A stretch of DNA of 24,985 nucleotides from Chara braunii (GCA_003427395.1 BFEA01000019.1:236447-261431); one strand, 5' to 3'. Shown: positions 1 through 9,709, numbered from the stretch's first letter. A program made the numbers and translations. The notes: generated from the letters alone by a model not told the origin.

Positions 1-300
1 TTCTAATCCCCACCTATACCCCTCCTATCCCCACCAAAACCCATCGTACCCCCCCCTCCCACCCCCAATAACACCCTATCACCAAAATGCACAGAAAATT
101 CTGATTTTTTTATTGGGGGTCTCTATAGCATGCGCAACACTGTCATAATTTTTTTTATTTTTTTTATTTTTTTTTAATGCCAAAAAGTGGTTATCCGGGA
201 TCTCGGACAACCCCCCTACCGGACGGTTGGGGGAGACGTCCGACCGAGATGTCCGACCATCGGACGACTGGTAACCTAGCTGAAAAGTTTAAAATGGGGA
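1..300. other. Intergenic, C-rich and T-rich low complexity with small inverted repeats
   Basis: The first 70 bases are C-rich with little G. Positions 150-175 are an A/T-only tract. Positions 200-265 hold inverted repeats: ATCTCGGAC at 200-208 is nearly complementary to 238-250 (two extra C), and GTCCGA (251-256) faces TCGGAC (260-265) across three bases. No gene or recognisable element is seen. The right end grades into repeat C1. Confidence 0.6.
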
Positions 301-2200
301 ATACCCTTGAGATAATGTTATTCGCCTACAAGATTTTAAAGGTGAAAGTTTCATGAAGGGTGAAGGTTGAGTCGCAAACCGATCTGCTATCAAACAATAG
401 AAAAAGTCGATATTCTCTTAACCTCCTTTAAGTTTTACAAAAACACTCGTGCACTGAAGGTACCATGCGTTCAGGATCAAAACATCGATACCCTACGAAA
501 TTAAACGATGATCAACTTTATATCGCACTTCGATCCACTAATGGTATCGTTTCATGAATAATTTCAAGCTAGGAAAAATCTGAGCGATATCTTGCTTAAG
601 GAAGTTAATTCCCACAACCTTTATTATGCGAAAATCATAAAATAAAATATAACCTAAGATTTAAACTAAAATTCTGACTAACATTATGGTTTTCCTAAAA
701 AACATTGGCAACACCTACCCTAGGGAAGTGTGTTCCGATAATTTTTACTAACCCAATTTCAAAGCAAAAATCTTTTACTTAAAAAATAATCTAAAAATAA
801 ACTAACTTTTTTAGATTCAACACGAATTTCGACAACACTTCCTTTATCGAATGATGCTCAAATAATTCATACAATGTACAACCCTATTGTCCTAATATAC
901 ATTTCGGCAGAATCCTCCTTAGGGAAAAAAACCTCTAATATTTATACTAAACTTAGAGTCTAATCAATATTTGAGTTAAGTAGCATGCATAAAAGACAAT
1001 TGCAAAACTAAACCAGACAACTATTTGTCTATCACTCAAGCACAAAGCGATCACTAACTGAATAACGTATCAAAGCATTATACAATATGAGCAAAAAAAG
1101 ACACATAAGCAGAATACATGGCAACTTAATAAGTTTAAACAAAACTTTATTAAGCAATCGTTATTTTTTACGTCATATATACAAACGCAATTTTCATAAG
1201 AAAAGTCATGTATCTCACTTTTATAAATGTTAACTTTGAAAATTGTTTTCACTCTGACACAAACAAATGATCGAAACAAATAAGGAAACACACGTCCTGC
1301 AAATTGCAACGATGAAATGCCATAAGAAAAGTCATGTATCTGACTTTAATAAATTCTAACTTTCGAAATCGTTTTCACTTTGACACAAACAAATGAACGA
1401 AACAAATAAGGAAACATACGTCCTACAAATTGCAACGACGAAATGTCTTATTTTTTATGAAGCAAATCGAACATACAACCACGAGGTTCACTTTGAACGT
1501 TGCGCGACCTTTTAAAAACTAAAAATATGTAAGCGATTGGGGAGTCCGCGCATACCTTCACCTAATTAAACTTAATGCAAACAATCAGGGAGTCCGCACA
1601 AACCTCAACCCATCTTAACACATACAGTCGATGAATCCCCACATACCTTAACCCAACTTAACACAAATTGTCGAGGAATTCACATATACCTTAACCCAAC
1701 TTGATACAAACAGTTGGGGAGTCCACATAAACCTCAATCTCAACTCAGTTAAGCCTAAGACAAACAATTCGGCAGTCCGTACAAACCTTAACCCAACTAA
1801 GCCTAATATAACACGACACCTAGGCCAGTCACATTGATATAATGTACAAGTCATAAATTTCATTCATCGCATGCATTCATCGAATATCTTTTCTTTAGGC
1901 AAATGAATTTAAACAAGCATAGTGAGTTTGCTTAGTTTAATTGAAATCGTGAGCAAAAGTAAAAAAAATATACACATTAGTCAGAGCAGTCAAATCGAAA
2001 ATAGAGGGCAGTATAAATATGAGCTTACGACATTGTAAGTGAATTGTGTTGGCCTACCTCAAAGTTTTCTGCCTCCAAGGTCCTACCTGAGCCCTGGCAG
2101 AGCTCCCGATATAGCATGAGTTCCACTGGTTCTACAAAGAAAGACAAAATACAATCCATTTGGGATAGGATCTTGCTAGCAATTCTCCTCTTTAAATCCT
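300..2200 (-). repeat. Family C compound repeat, copy C1
   Basis: This is the reverse-strand, most diverged copy of the four-member family C. Read on the minus strand, it has a tandem array (about 1530-1830, units of roughly 55-60 bp containing TTAAGTTGGGTTAAGG-like cores). Then come three degenerate units of the GGGAAGCGCTGCCGAAATTT motif (about 901-924, 827-850 and 702-724). Last is the conserved small stem-loop before GGTCGG-like sequence (CTAT/ATAG at 387-400, then GATCGGTTTGCGAC on the minus strand). The order matches C2 and C4. The array units here do not show the paired outer arms seen in C2 and C4. No open frame resembles a transposase, reverse transcriptase or gag. Boundaries are approximate. 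Confidence 0.6.
1195..1446. repeat. 126-bp tandem duplication
   Basis: Two head-to-tail units (1195-1320 and 1321-1446) start with CATAAGAAAAGTCATGTATC and end with GAAATG plus one base. They differ at a modest number of positions, roughly 90 percent identity by eye. The duplication lies inside C1 and has no counterpart that I could see in C2 to C4, so it probably arose locally after the copies separated. Confidence 0.85.
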
Positions 2201-2840
2201 CACAATAAAAACGATGCAAAACTCAGTAATTGCTCAAATCACCATTATCAGCAAACAAACATTCAAATGCAACATAATTTTATTAGAGATCATTGGCACC
2301 ATTTTTTGTTCAAACATTTATATTTGTGCTTTTGATGTTGAAAATTTTGGATATTTGGGAGGTGTTGTTGGCCTTGCAGACCATTTTTTATTAGTAATGA
2401 ATCTCATTTTATGATTTATATATAATGCGTTTGTTTGCAAAGATTATGAAATATCTTATTTGTCTTGATAAAATCCCATGACTAAGTGGAACATTTCTTT
2501 ATGATCTTAGGAACATCATTATAAAACTACTTTTGGACCACATTATTGGTCCAACCTTTTGGCCACTGTGCTACTTTTTGTTAGACCAACAATTCAAGAG
2601 AACTACATTTTTCTACGATACAAAAATATTGAGCTACAGGTAAAAACTTATTGTGGGCCCATGCTGGGTCTTTCTATGTACGCTATGTATGCAGCTGACG
2701 CGATGTACCCACATGTACAAACCGTAATACAAGAGGTTGGGCGTCGTACGCATGCATATAATGCATTTTTTGGCTGTAAAACTTTTTTTTTCTTTTCAAT
2801 GGAGTCGGGTTAGGGAAAGATGTGCACATAGTAAGCGTTT
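2200..2840. other. Unassigned intergenic AT-rich stretch
   Basis: No repeat copy, RNA gene or credible reading frame is recognised here. The short frames present (66 and 84 codons) lack domains, and the second ends in a T-rich tract. The stretch separates C1 from the first family R copy. Confidence 0.4.
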
Positions 2841-2984
2841 TTGATAGCATAACTCATCCTGATTTTGGTTGCACCTGACCAAAGAGATAGCTTGTATACA
2901 TTCATTATCCACGTATGTTGTTTTTATGGGTAAATAAAAAATATATACAAATTATATGCAACTAAAATATGATGGTGTGTCGTG

Positions 2985-3050
2985 TTTTTTTTTTTTTTTC
3001 TCTCTCTCTCCCCCCCCCCCCCCCCAAATTTTTTTTTTTTTCCCCCCCCC
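2985..3050. repeat. Homopolymer and CT mosaic tract
   Basis: Five simple blocks follow each other: a T run (2985-2999), a CT dinucleotide run (3000-3010), a C run of about 16 (to 3025), AAA, a T run (3029-3041) and a C run (3042-3050). The minus strand therefore carries two long G runs. Such tracts can form triplex or quadruplex structures (known) and are also prone to assembly and sequencing error. Confidence 0.9.
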
Positions 3051-3554
3051 ACCCTTATTGTCGTTACACGGAATCTGAAATACAGTCGTTATGCATTCAC
3101 CATTAAAGTGTTTAATGGACAACTTGAATATGTTTGTGCTCTCTCTCGCCCCCCCCCCTTTGCCCGCACAAAAAATCGATTTCCTCCCAGACAAAATGTA
3201 ACCTTATTTTTGATGCACCTGACCATAAATATAATTTGTATACAATTTGTATCAAAGTGCGATGTGCTTCAAGTTGGAAGAATACGCGTCTCGACTCTCT
3301 CTTTCGCTCTCTGAAAAAAAAAAAAAAATTAAAAATTACGATCAGACACAAGAATAAAAAATAAATTGTATTGTTGCATGTCTCTATAAGACTCTTAAAA
3401 CAACAAAGGAAACCAAAACAAATATGATGCATCTATCTGTATAAGACTCCAAGATACATCCACTATTGTGAGTTAAAATAAATGTATCTTTGAGCTATTT
3501 TTATAGTAAATGAATGTCATTCCCTCTAAGTTTAGCATGTCCTCTCTTTGTCTC

Positions 3555-3559
<5 letters not shown>

Positions 3560-3600
<41 letters not shown>

Positions 3601-3648
3601 TGTGTGTGTATGTGTGTGTGTGTGTGTATGTGTGTGTGTGTGTGTGTT
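3560..3648. repeat. (GT)n microsatellite with TATG interruptions
   Basis: About 88 bp of GT dinucleotides is broken at regular places by a single A (TGTATGTG). It terminates the R1 copy at the same relative place as the GT run at 14716-14758 in copy R2, so the microsatellite travels with the repeat or was nucleated by it. Confidence 0.95.
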
Positions 3649-3649
3649 T

Positions 3650-5100
3650 GCATCCTATTGATGGAAGTAACCCTCTCCATCTCGCTGCGCATTTGGCCCG
3701 AAGACGGTGTAGTTTCTCATGTCCTAGCGGAATGTTAACTCCGATTTCCCCCTTCCCTGCGATTGAGGTAGCCTCTTTCTTTCTCTCTCTGCTCATGACT
3801 TAAGGCGCGGTGGATGTTTCCATGCTCTAACGAAAGGATTTGTTCGAACTTTGCTCGTCCTCTCGATGAAAGTGACGAGAGCCCATTTGCGAGGTGGAAG
3901 GCTTACCCGTTGGTCAGGAGCATTAAAAGGAAATGAACGGGACGTGGGGAGAACTCAAGAAGGTGAACGAGAGGCCAAGGAGAAGAGAACGCAATAACAC
4001 GTACCTGGTCATCGTCGAGGTTCGCATGAGTGACATCTGTTTTTGCTTTGGTTGTTACAGCTGATGTCAACTGATTGCTTCAACATTAGAGTGACTGGTA
4101 TAAGAGTTGTGAAATTGTAATCATGGTATTGAGCGTCTTAGTGGGAGAGAGGACTCGACATACGTATCTTGGTGGTAACGCGAGTATGCTCTCGTTGACA
4201 TTCAGGTTCAGTACTTCCGTTTCGGGCTAATAAAGTGATTTGTCTGCTAGATTATGATAACGGACCAGACTTTAGCCTGTTGAATAGCTATGCAAAAACC
4301 TTTCCTAGTAGCGGGTTTCGTCGAGGGACTGATGGATGACTAGCCTATGAACAGGCAATGCTTGACAGATTGAGAGTTCTATCCTAGTTCTACGGGTGGT
4401 GTCATTGTTGTTATTGACTACAACGAACTGGGACTGTGGTTACCTCGCCCCGGTACTAGTACTGTGTTCAGCAGTAGAAAGCTCAGTTGCGACAACACAT
4501 ATGCTATAAGCTAACGCAGGCGTTTAAAGGGAAGGCCAGACTGCAATACTGGCCAAAGACAATAAGAGTATTCGTACCCGGCCTACCTGAGTTGCGAAGG
4601 AAGGTGGCTGCAACTACCTTACGATGATTGTCGCACTCAATGGCGACGGACTGTTGTTGGTCTCCGCCCACAGTCCGTGTTGGTACGCAGTAGACCGTTG
4701 TGCTGATTGTTGTCTGTTGTGGAGCAAGTACGACGTTATGGCTTACTGTATTTTGTGTTGCGCACTATCTTGGTACTTCGCTATTGTGCAAAGTTGATGG
4801 GCATGCCAAATGCACTGAAGCCGCTGCAGATATGCCTGAACTTCGAGTAGGATACAAGGGAGGCATTCGAATGCAGGTTTTCTAAACGGTGCAACTGTTG
4901 ATTGTCCGAGGTGGAAGCTCGGTGACTTCAAAGAGGGGATTAAACATTGTAGAGGGACCACCTCTACGGTTGGAGGATCGACTGGAGAGGAGTTATTCTG
5001 CTGGTTGGTCATATTTTCATCCACCTTCGGTTTGTTTGACTGCGAGCTGTTTGACTGCGGTTCGGCTGTTAATGCTACGATTTGGAAGATCACCAATGAG
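3650..5100. other. Unassigned intergenic stretch with two clean inverted repeats
   Basis: No gene is recognised. Two inverted repeats stand out. ACGGACTGT (4646-4654) faces ACAGTCCGT (4670-4678): 9 bp perfect, 15-base loop. GTAGAGG (4949-4955) faces CCTCTAC (4961-4967): 7 bp, 5-base loop. The right part (from about 4650) is rich in TTGTTG and may be the weakly conserved 5' part of repeat C2, since a similarly TTGTTG-rich stretch precedes C4 at about 21100-21400. Confidence 0.4.
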
Positions 5101-5414
5101 TCAATGCAAGGTGGTTTGACATCGTTTGACCAAGTTGTTGTGCGTTTTTTGCCACCGTTGCGGGGCCCTCAGACGATTGAAGATTACAATGCCCTCTCCT
5201 GCGAGTTGAGTTTGTTCCTCTTCTGTATCTCGAGAGCCCGAAACCCCTTATCTTCTGTCCTTCTTACTCTAAGTCTAATCCTGGTTACGCGAGGAAGGCG
5301 GCAGGAGGGATTGCAACCCGTAGGACCGCAGTGAGACTCTGTGGGGAGTCAACTCACTGATTGCAGGAACTCTGCCGGAACTCAGAAGGAGTTATGGAGG
5401 CAGGGAACTGAGAG

Positions 5415-5529
5415 GTAATCATTTGCTTTCCCTTTATAAACCCAATTATAACCTTTACCTGTACGCCTTCGTATGGTTGACTGAGTATATTATCTGCATC
5501 CCTACCTTGACTTTCAGTTTGACTTTTAG
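5415..5529 (+). other. Intron-like GT...AG interval in C2
   Basis: An AGAG/GTAATC boundary at 5414/5415 and a pyrimidine-rich TTTTAG/GACAC boundary at 5529/5530 enclose 115 bp. In C4 the homologous interval 21710-21824 runs from CAG/GTATAA to TTCAG/GACAC and is also 115 bp. Both ends look like spliceosomal sites and the downstream GACAC is kept. Homology alone could explain the equal length, so this is only suggestive of a spliced transcript. Confidence 0.3.
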
Positions 5530-5680
5530 GACACAAACCAAACTTGATAAAGGAAAGTTTGTGCAAATTCAGTTCAGTTTTTGTTGTTTGACTGAAAGAA
5601 GATTGTGAAAAAGGGATTGCATCTGGGGGAAAGATGAGAGGAAAATTGTATTGTTTGTGTCTGACTGGGCTAATCAAAGG

Positions 5681-6406
5681 CTGGGCAAGTCTCCATAAGT
5701 TTGAGGGGACCCAGTGCTATGTTTATGTTTGAGTTGTCTGGAGAACGAGACATGTTCCATAAGTTTGGGTGGTCTGGTTGCTTTGACTTGCGAGGCATGT
5801 CTGTGGTTGATTTTTTGGGAACAAAGCATTGTCCCGTAAGTTTGGGTGGCTAGGTTGCCTTGCTTATTTTGGATTTTTCTAGTTTCTTTTGGTTTGGAAC
5901 GAGGGGGTTTGAGCACTTTCCCATAAGTTTGGGTGACTCAACCTCTTCCAGCTTTAATATTAAGGGAATAAATCGAGCGGAGGACCACACATGTTCCATA
6001 AGTTTGGGTGGTCTTGGTCCAATGTCACGCACATGCTGAAACCAAAAGGTTATAACTTGACTATATTTTTCTACCGTTTTACCTATGAACAGACTAGTCA
6101 GACACTGTCCCATAAGTTTGGGTAGTCTAACTATAACTTATCACAAACTGAGAAGAGTATTATTTAAGAATAAACTTGTGGTAAGAAAGGGCAGACCGAA
6201 CCTCGAGCTAAGATGATTAGTTCAGTCATATGTTACCTTAAAAGATTAAGTGCAGATATTTATATATAATTTAGATACTTAAATAGTTTAGGGCGACTAG
6301 GCTACCTAGTCATGTACCCAAGCAAGAGAAAAGTAGTTGTGCCTTCTGTTTGTGTATACTCAATGACTGAGCTACACACTATTCCATAAGTTTGGGTGAT
6401 CCAGCT
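5681..6406 (+). repeat. Tandem hairpin-unit array of C2
   Basis: At least seven irregularly spaced units share the core CCATAAGTTTGGG. In most, the core is flanked by arms that pair with each other but differ between units: CTGGG/CCCAG (5681-5685, 5710-5714), AGAC/GTCT (5748-5751, 5772-5775), TTGAG/CTCAA with GG/CC beyond a bulge (5906-5943), GACCAC/GTGGTC (5983-5988, 6008-6013), AGAC/GTCT (6100-6103, 6125-6128) and AGCT/AGCT (6370-6373, 6403-6406). The inner CC...GG pair is kept throughout. The array matches the C4 array in position and in architecture. Confidence 0.8.
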
Positions 6407-6730
6407 TTACGCCTTATGTAAGTTGGGTACAAGGGACAGATCATTGAAAGACTACGAACTATTGTTTGACCAAGTTGACTTTGGGGTTGGTGAGAGTACT
6501 TACCTTTGTGGTTTGACCTTCCATGTGGCTGAGTAAGCGTACTACTTATTCTGAGTTTCAGTTTGACAGGTAGTTTCCTTAGTTGCTCGCCACGTGCTAG
6601 AGCGATATGAGTTAGTTCAATTCCGGCGTTTGCTGAGTTAAGTTTCTTTTACTTAGATCAATTCTTGCATTTTCTGAGATTATTTATTATACTTGGCTTT
6701 GTATAAATCTTCGTAAGTTACTTTCTCTAC

Positions 6731-6990
6731 GGGAAGCGCTGCCGAAATTTCTACAAATCCAAGGAGTTAGTCAAATTTTGACTTGTCAAAGTTCAACTTG
6801 TCTTAATTTTATATATGGCTTATTAAAAATCTGGAAAGTCTCCTTTTCTAAAGGGAATGCTGCCAAAAATTTTACTAATTTAGCGAGTTAGACAAAATTT
6901 GACTTTGGGAAGGTAAAAATTTTTATGTTTTCATATTTGGGTTAGTATAAATTATAAGAAGACACCTTTCCTACGGGAAGCGCTGCCGAA
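6731..6990 (+). repeat. GGGAAGCGCTGCCG motif repeats in C2
   Basis: Three units about 120 bp apart read CTACGGGAAGCGCTGCCGAA (first and third) or a decayed form (AAGGGAATGCTGCCAAAA, second). All are followed by AAATTT-type sequence. The motif is nearly self-complementary around AGCGCT. It recurs in C1, C3 and C4 and, in a GC-richer form, at 10500-10645. Confidence 0.8.
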
Positions 6991-7282
6991 ATTTTCTTAG
7001 TTTAAAAGGAGATAAATTATATTTTGACAGGTGACGATTCTGGCAATCCACCTTGTATGGGGGAGATTCTGCCATAGGTCTACCTTGCTTTGGGCATTGG
7101 CTTAGAAGTAGGCTTAGACTTAGTTTGCAAGAAACCCTTGAATGAGAATGTGCTATGAAGATTCATTCCCCATACACTGATGATTTAGCTTGGACATTGA
7201 CATGTCTTATGATACAGGCCTTCGTTGGAAATTCGATTAAGGATTTGGACTACATTCAACTTGATCCCACGAGGATCATCTT

Positions 7283-7301
7283 CTGTTATCTTTGATAACA
7301 G
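7283..7301 (+). repeat. Conserved stem-loop before GGTCGG
   Basis: CTGTTATC and GATAACAG form a perfect 8-bp stem with a TTT loop, followed by GTCGG. The same stem-loop with different stem length and loop is present in C3 (minus strand, 19519-19536, 7 bp), C4 (24305-24318, 5 bp) and, weakly, C1 (387-400, 4 bp). Confidence 0.7.
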
Positions 7302-7799
7302 GTCGGTTGGTTGATCGCCGACTTGTCGGCTCACGACACAACTTTGCTCATACCTATACCTCAACTTGATGCCTTAGCCTTGAGATTTGATATGTTTCTT
7401 TAAGGGTTTTAACTTAATTTATTTTAATGGCCATTATAAAGAACTGATGAGATTTTATGAAAAGTTGGACAATGACCGGGGCTTGATTATGTGAGGCATG
7501 GTGTGATTTACAGGGAACAGTAAAGTTGACCACATTGGTGTATGGCAATGTGACTATCGTGTGTGCCTGTGTTTTATGCATGTTAGTATTTTGAAGCTTG
7601 GTATACGAGTCTTACTTTAGACGCAGTGAGAATGACAACCATGTGTCGCACGATCTGCATGCCTGATGGGTTATGTTTCCCTTTCTTTATTTTTGTCTCA
7701 AATTCTGATTTGATATATGGATATCGGTGTCGGGACAGGGGTTTCTGCTCGAGATTTTCAAGGTCAGATGTTGTCTGACTCTTTTCGTTGAGGAACATG

Positions 7800-8100
7800 A
7801 TGAGATTGACGTTGCCAAAGTTTATTCAGACCAATCATATAAATAAGAGACCTAAAGCCTGACGTCGAAGACATAGGATGTCGTTGAGGTGTAATGTCAT
7901 CAATGTTCGTTCGAAACAGCGGGAGTCGGCAGTACGACCTGTCGTCCGGGGTTCTCAACGAGGCCGCAGTAGTGTGCGGTCATGGAAAAACTAAAGCTAG
8001 ACCTAGTCTACCTAAAATAATGTCAGCCACGCGATTCAGGCCTTAAGTAGGCTAAGAAGAGGAGTGCGCCAGATATAGAACCGCGACGCAGGGGGAATAG
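7800..8100. other. Unassigned stretch between C2 and the stem-loop-rich region
   Basis: No element is recognised. GC content rises from here to the right, marking a compositional change from the AT-rich family C sequence. Confidence 0.4.
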
Positions 8101-8189
8101 GAAGAAGGGTCTTATTTCCGGGGCCGCGCAGGGTTGACACCGAGCCAGGGGGTTGAAAGGCTGATGTCGAGGTCACGCGGCCAGCCAAG

Positions 8190-8345
8190 CATGTAGGGCT
8201 ACAAGCAGGTGAGGCCTGCAGTGCCGCAGGTAGGCCGGACCTACAAGGCCATAGGCAGGCAAAGCCTGCAAGGCCACGATATGGGGGATAACTGGCTGGG
8301 TGAGCTATTCATATAGGAGAGCTGCTCCTATCACTGTCGTGATAG
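8190..8345. repeat. Short AGGCCTGCA-type repeats and a hairpin
   Basis: Several near-copies of GGCCTGCARTGCC / AGGCCACAAGGC-like words lie within 8200-8280. They are followed by CTATCAC (8328-8334) facing GTGATAG (8339-8345) across TGTC. This opens the stem-loop-rich region. Confidence 0.5.
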
Positions 8346-8462
8346 AAGCTAGCCCAGTAGGTTATCGCACATGACTCTTACCCGGCAGGTACCGAGATCT
8401 AATCTGAACTGTCGTGTTCTACTGGGCGTAACTCCTTTTGGAGCTGGCCCTTCCAAAGTGGC

Positions 8463-8545
8463 GCGGTCGATTTTGAGCACACGATCTCGGAGATCGCGCG
8501 GCCGAGATCGACCGTGCGCAGATAAGCTTGGTCCTTGCGCAAGGA
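8463..8545. repeat. Nested inverted repeats and a 14-bp palindrome
   Basis: GGTCGAT and ATCGACC enclose an inner GATCTCGGAGATC hairpin within about 8463-8514. TCCTTGCGCAAGGA (8532-8545) is a perfect 14-bp palindrome. Confidence 0.75.
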
Positions 8546-8562
8546 TGACATGCATAATCGAG

Positions 8563-8815
8563 AAATAATAAAAATAAATAAATAAAATAATAATAATAAA
8601 TAAATAAAATCTAACTAAAAAGGTGCCCCATGTGGCGCATGGGGATCTGACAGGGACTTGCAATCCCTGAAAAGGAGGAAACGGCCAGGTAAGTTCTTTC
8701 GTTTTCGTTTTGTTTTGTTTTTTGTTTTTCTAGATTTTTATTTTAGATTTGTTTTTAGATTTTATTTTTTTTAGATCTTGCCCTTGTCCAAGCAGTCGTT
8801 CATTTTGATGAACGA
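8563..8815 (+). repeat. Structured module, copy 1
   Basis: In order: an A-rich AATAATAAATAA tract (about 8563-8620); hairpin CCCCATG/CATGGGG (8626-8644, loop TGGCG); hairpin CAGGGA/TCCCTG (8651-8669); a T-rich tract with repeated TAGATTT (about 8697-8775); and hairpin TCGTTCAT/ATGAACGA (8796-8815, loop TTTG). The A-rich and T-rich tracts could pair and enclose the first two hairpins. The same order of parts recurs at 9058-9350 with different stem sequences. No known RNA family is recognised. Confidence 0.7.
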
Positions 8816-8828
8816 GCTGTTGGGCCGA

Positions 8829-8982
8829 GGTCCCACTAGCAAAAAGGATATGATCGAGCTCCTGAATCTGGATGTGTTTTATGCAGAGATGCAGAAAAGC
8901 AGTTCAAAATGGACTTTCTCCATATCTCTGTAACCTCGTCGAGATTCAAGCATTCGATTCGATTCTCTTTGCTAGTGGAACC
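8829..8982. repeat. 154-nt imperfect foldback (miRNA-precursor-like or MITE-like)
   Basis: GGTCCCACTAGCAAA (8829-8843) pairs with TTTGCTAGTGGAACC (8968-8982), 14 of 15 positions. Pairing continues with mismatches and bulges through GAATCT/AGATTC to CAGAGAT/ATCTCTG (8884-8890, 8924-8930) and AGAAAAG/CTTTCT, leaving an apical loop at about 8900-8913. A single hairpin with roughly 70-nt arms fits a plant microRNA precursor or a small foldback transposon. No target-site duplication or mature miRNA could be assigned. Confidence 0.6.
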
Positions 8983-9004
8983 ACGCCCTTGGGGGTTTGC
9001 TGCA

Positions 9005-9052
9005 CGTGGCTGAAAAGCCACGAGTCGTGACTTGCCCTTTGGCTTAAGCCAA
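9005..9052. repeat. GAAA-loop hairpin and a 14-bp palindrome
   Basis: CGTGGCT (9005-9011) and AGCCACG (9016-9022) form a 7-bp stem closed by GAAA, the stable GNRA loop class (known). TTGGCTTAAGCCAA (9039-9052) is a perfect palindrome. They sit between the two copies of the structured module. Confidence 0.8.
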
Positions 9053-9057
9053 CGGAA

Positions 9058-9350
9058 ACAAAAAAAGTAAAAAAAAACAATTAACTAAAATAATGCGCCA
9101 TGTGGCGCAGAGAGATGTGACAGGGACTTAGAAGTCCCACGAAGTATATTAGACGCCCGATTTATGGGCAACCTTTTCATTTAAAAGATAAGGTTTTTTT
9201 TTTGTTTTTTTTTTTTTCTTCTAGATTTGTTTTAAATTTCTTTTCTTAGATTTTCATTTAGATTTTTTATTTTTTTTTCTTTCTTAGATTCCCCCTTCTG
9301 CGCCTACAATTTGGTTAAATGCCCGTTCGTTTCACTGAACGGGTTGTAGG
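9058..9350 (+). repeat. Structured module, copy 2
   Basis: The order is the same as at 8563-8815: an A-rich tract; hairpin TGCGCCA/TGGCGCA (9094-9109); hairpin GGGACTT/AAGTCCC (9123-9138); a T-rich tract with TAGATTT words (about 9190-9290); then a nested hairpin with outer arms CCTACAA/TTGTAGG (9303-9309, 9344-9350) and inner arms CCCGTTC/GAACGGG (9322-9328, 9337-9343). Words shared with copy 1 include CATGTGGCGCA and CAGGGACTT. Several stems differ between copies on both sides at once. Confidence 0.7.
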
Positions 9351-9533
9351 ACCTACTACTGCGTCTGAACCTAGCGCTGTTGGCGTCCAGGTGCGGGCGT
9401 CAGTTCGATCCTTTAGCGTTTTAGGACTTGAGGCCAGAGGTGTGAGGCCGTAGGTGTGATTGGCTTGTGGCAACCAACCGTTCATAGCGATGTTGCTTTT
9501 GACCCTTCGATGTCGGCCCTTCCAGCTATGCAC

Positions 9534-9575
9534 GCGCCTGTATCAGGCGCCTTTGGCTGCGTCAGATACAGGCGC
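9534..9575. repeat. 11-bp perfect inverted repeat
   Basis: GCGCCTGTATC (9534-9544) faces GATACAGGCGC (9565-9575) across 20 bases. Shortly after, GTTCA/TGAAC around 9625-9640 precedes AACGAGCTG and resembles the last hairpin of the structured modules, suggesting a third partial module. Confidence 0.85.
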
Positions 9576-9709
9576 ACAGTAAGAGAACGAGCCTGGCAAA
9601 TGACTCAGGGGAGGGGGCGCCTGTTCATTTTTGAACAACGAGCTGCCCCGAACAGTAAAAAACGAGGGGTAAAAAAAAAGAAAAGGAAGAAGAAGAAGGA
9701 GAGTAAGTA

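Larger units (their letters stand above)
2840..3650 (+). repeat. Family R microsatellite-bearing repeat, copy R1
   Basis: The motif TTGCACCTGACC followed by a TTGTATACA-like stretch appears at about 2862 and again (as TGCACCTGACCATAAATATA) at about 3212. It recurs at about 14482 and, diverged, at about 16178. From about 3370 to 3570 the sequence closely matches 14520-14730: both contain GACTCTTAAAACAACAAAGG, then AAGACTCCAAGATACAT, then GAGCTATTTTTATAGTAAAT, and then run into a long GT microsatellite. The copy is split by homopolymer and CT tracts (2985-3050, 3312-3328). No coding potential: the long translated frames here are homopolymer or CA/GT artefacts. Confidence 0.75.
5100..7800 (+). 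repeat. Family C compound repeat, copy C2
   Basis: This copy matches C4 over separate modules in the same order. About 5130-5560 corresponds to 21400-21840 (shared AGGAAGGCGGCAGG, TTGCAACCCGTA, AGACTCTGTGG, CTGCCRGAAC). The hairpin-unit array is at 5681-6406. Three GGGAAGCGCTGCCG-type units lie at 6731, about 6851 and 6974, roughly 120 bp apart. The stem-loop CTGTTATC/GATAACAG is at 7283-7301, followed by GGTCGG and, after an extra GC-rich hairpin-like insert, ACGACACAAC. The modules keep order while single bases diverge freely. No frame encodes a mobile-element protein, so this is a non-coding repeat. Possible identities are a non-autonomous mobile element, the untranslated part of a larger element, or a long non-coding RNA gene family. 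Confidence 0.75.

Noticed and set aside
3473-3803. Overlapping frames on both strands of about 100 codons
   Set aside because: They translate the GT/CA microsatellite into His-Thr or Cys-Val runs, which is a composition artefact.
7445-7465. CTGATGA followed by GAAA, a hammerhead-like core in C2
   Set aside because: The intervening sequence cannot form stem II beyond two pairs, no stem I or III is present, and the words are not kept in C4.
8570-9350. LTR pair of a small retrotransposon (two similar blocks about 500 bp apart)
   Set aside because: Similarity is limited to short words and overall form, there is no TG...CA boundary, and A/T tracts account for most of the apparent match.
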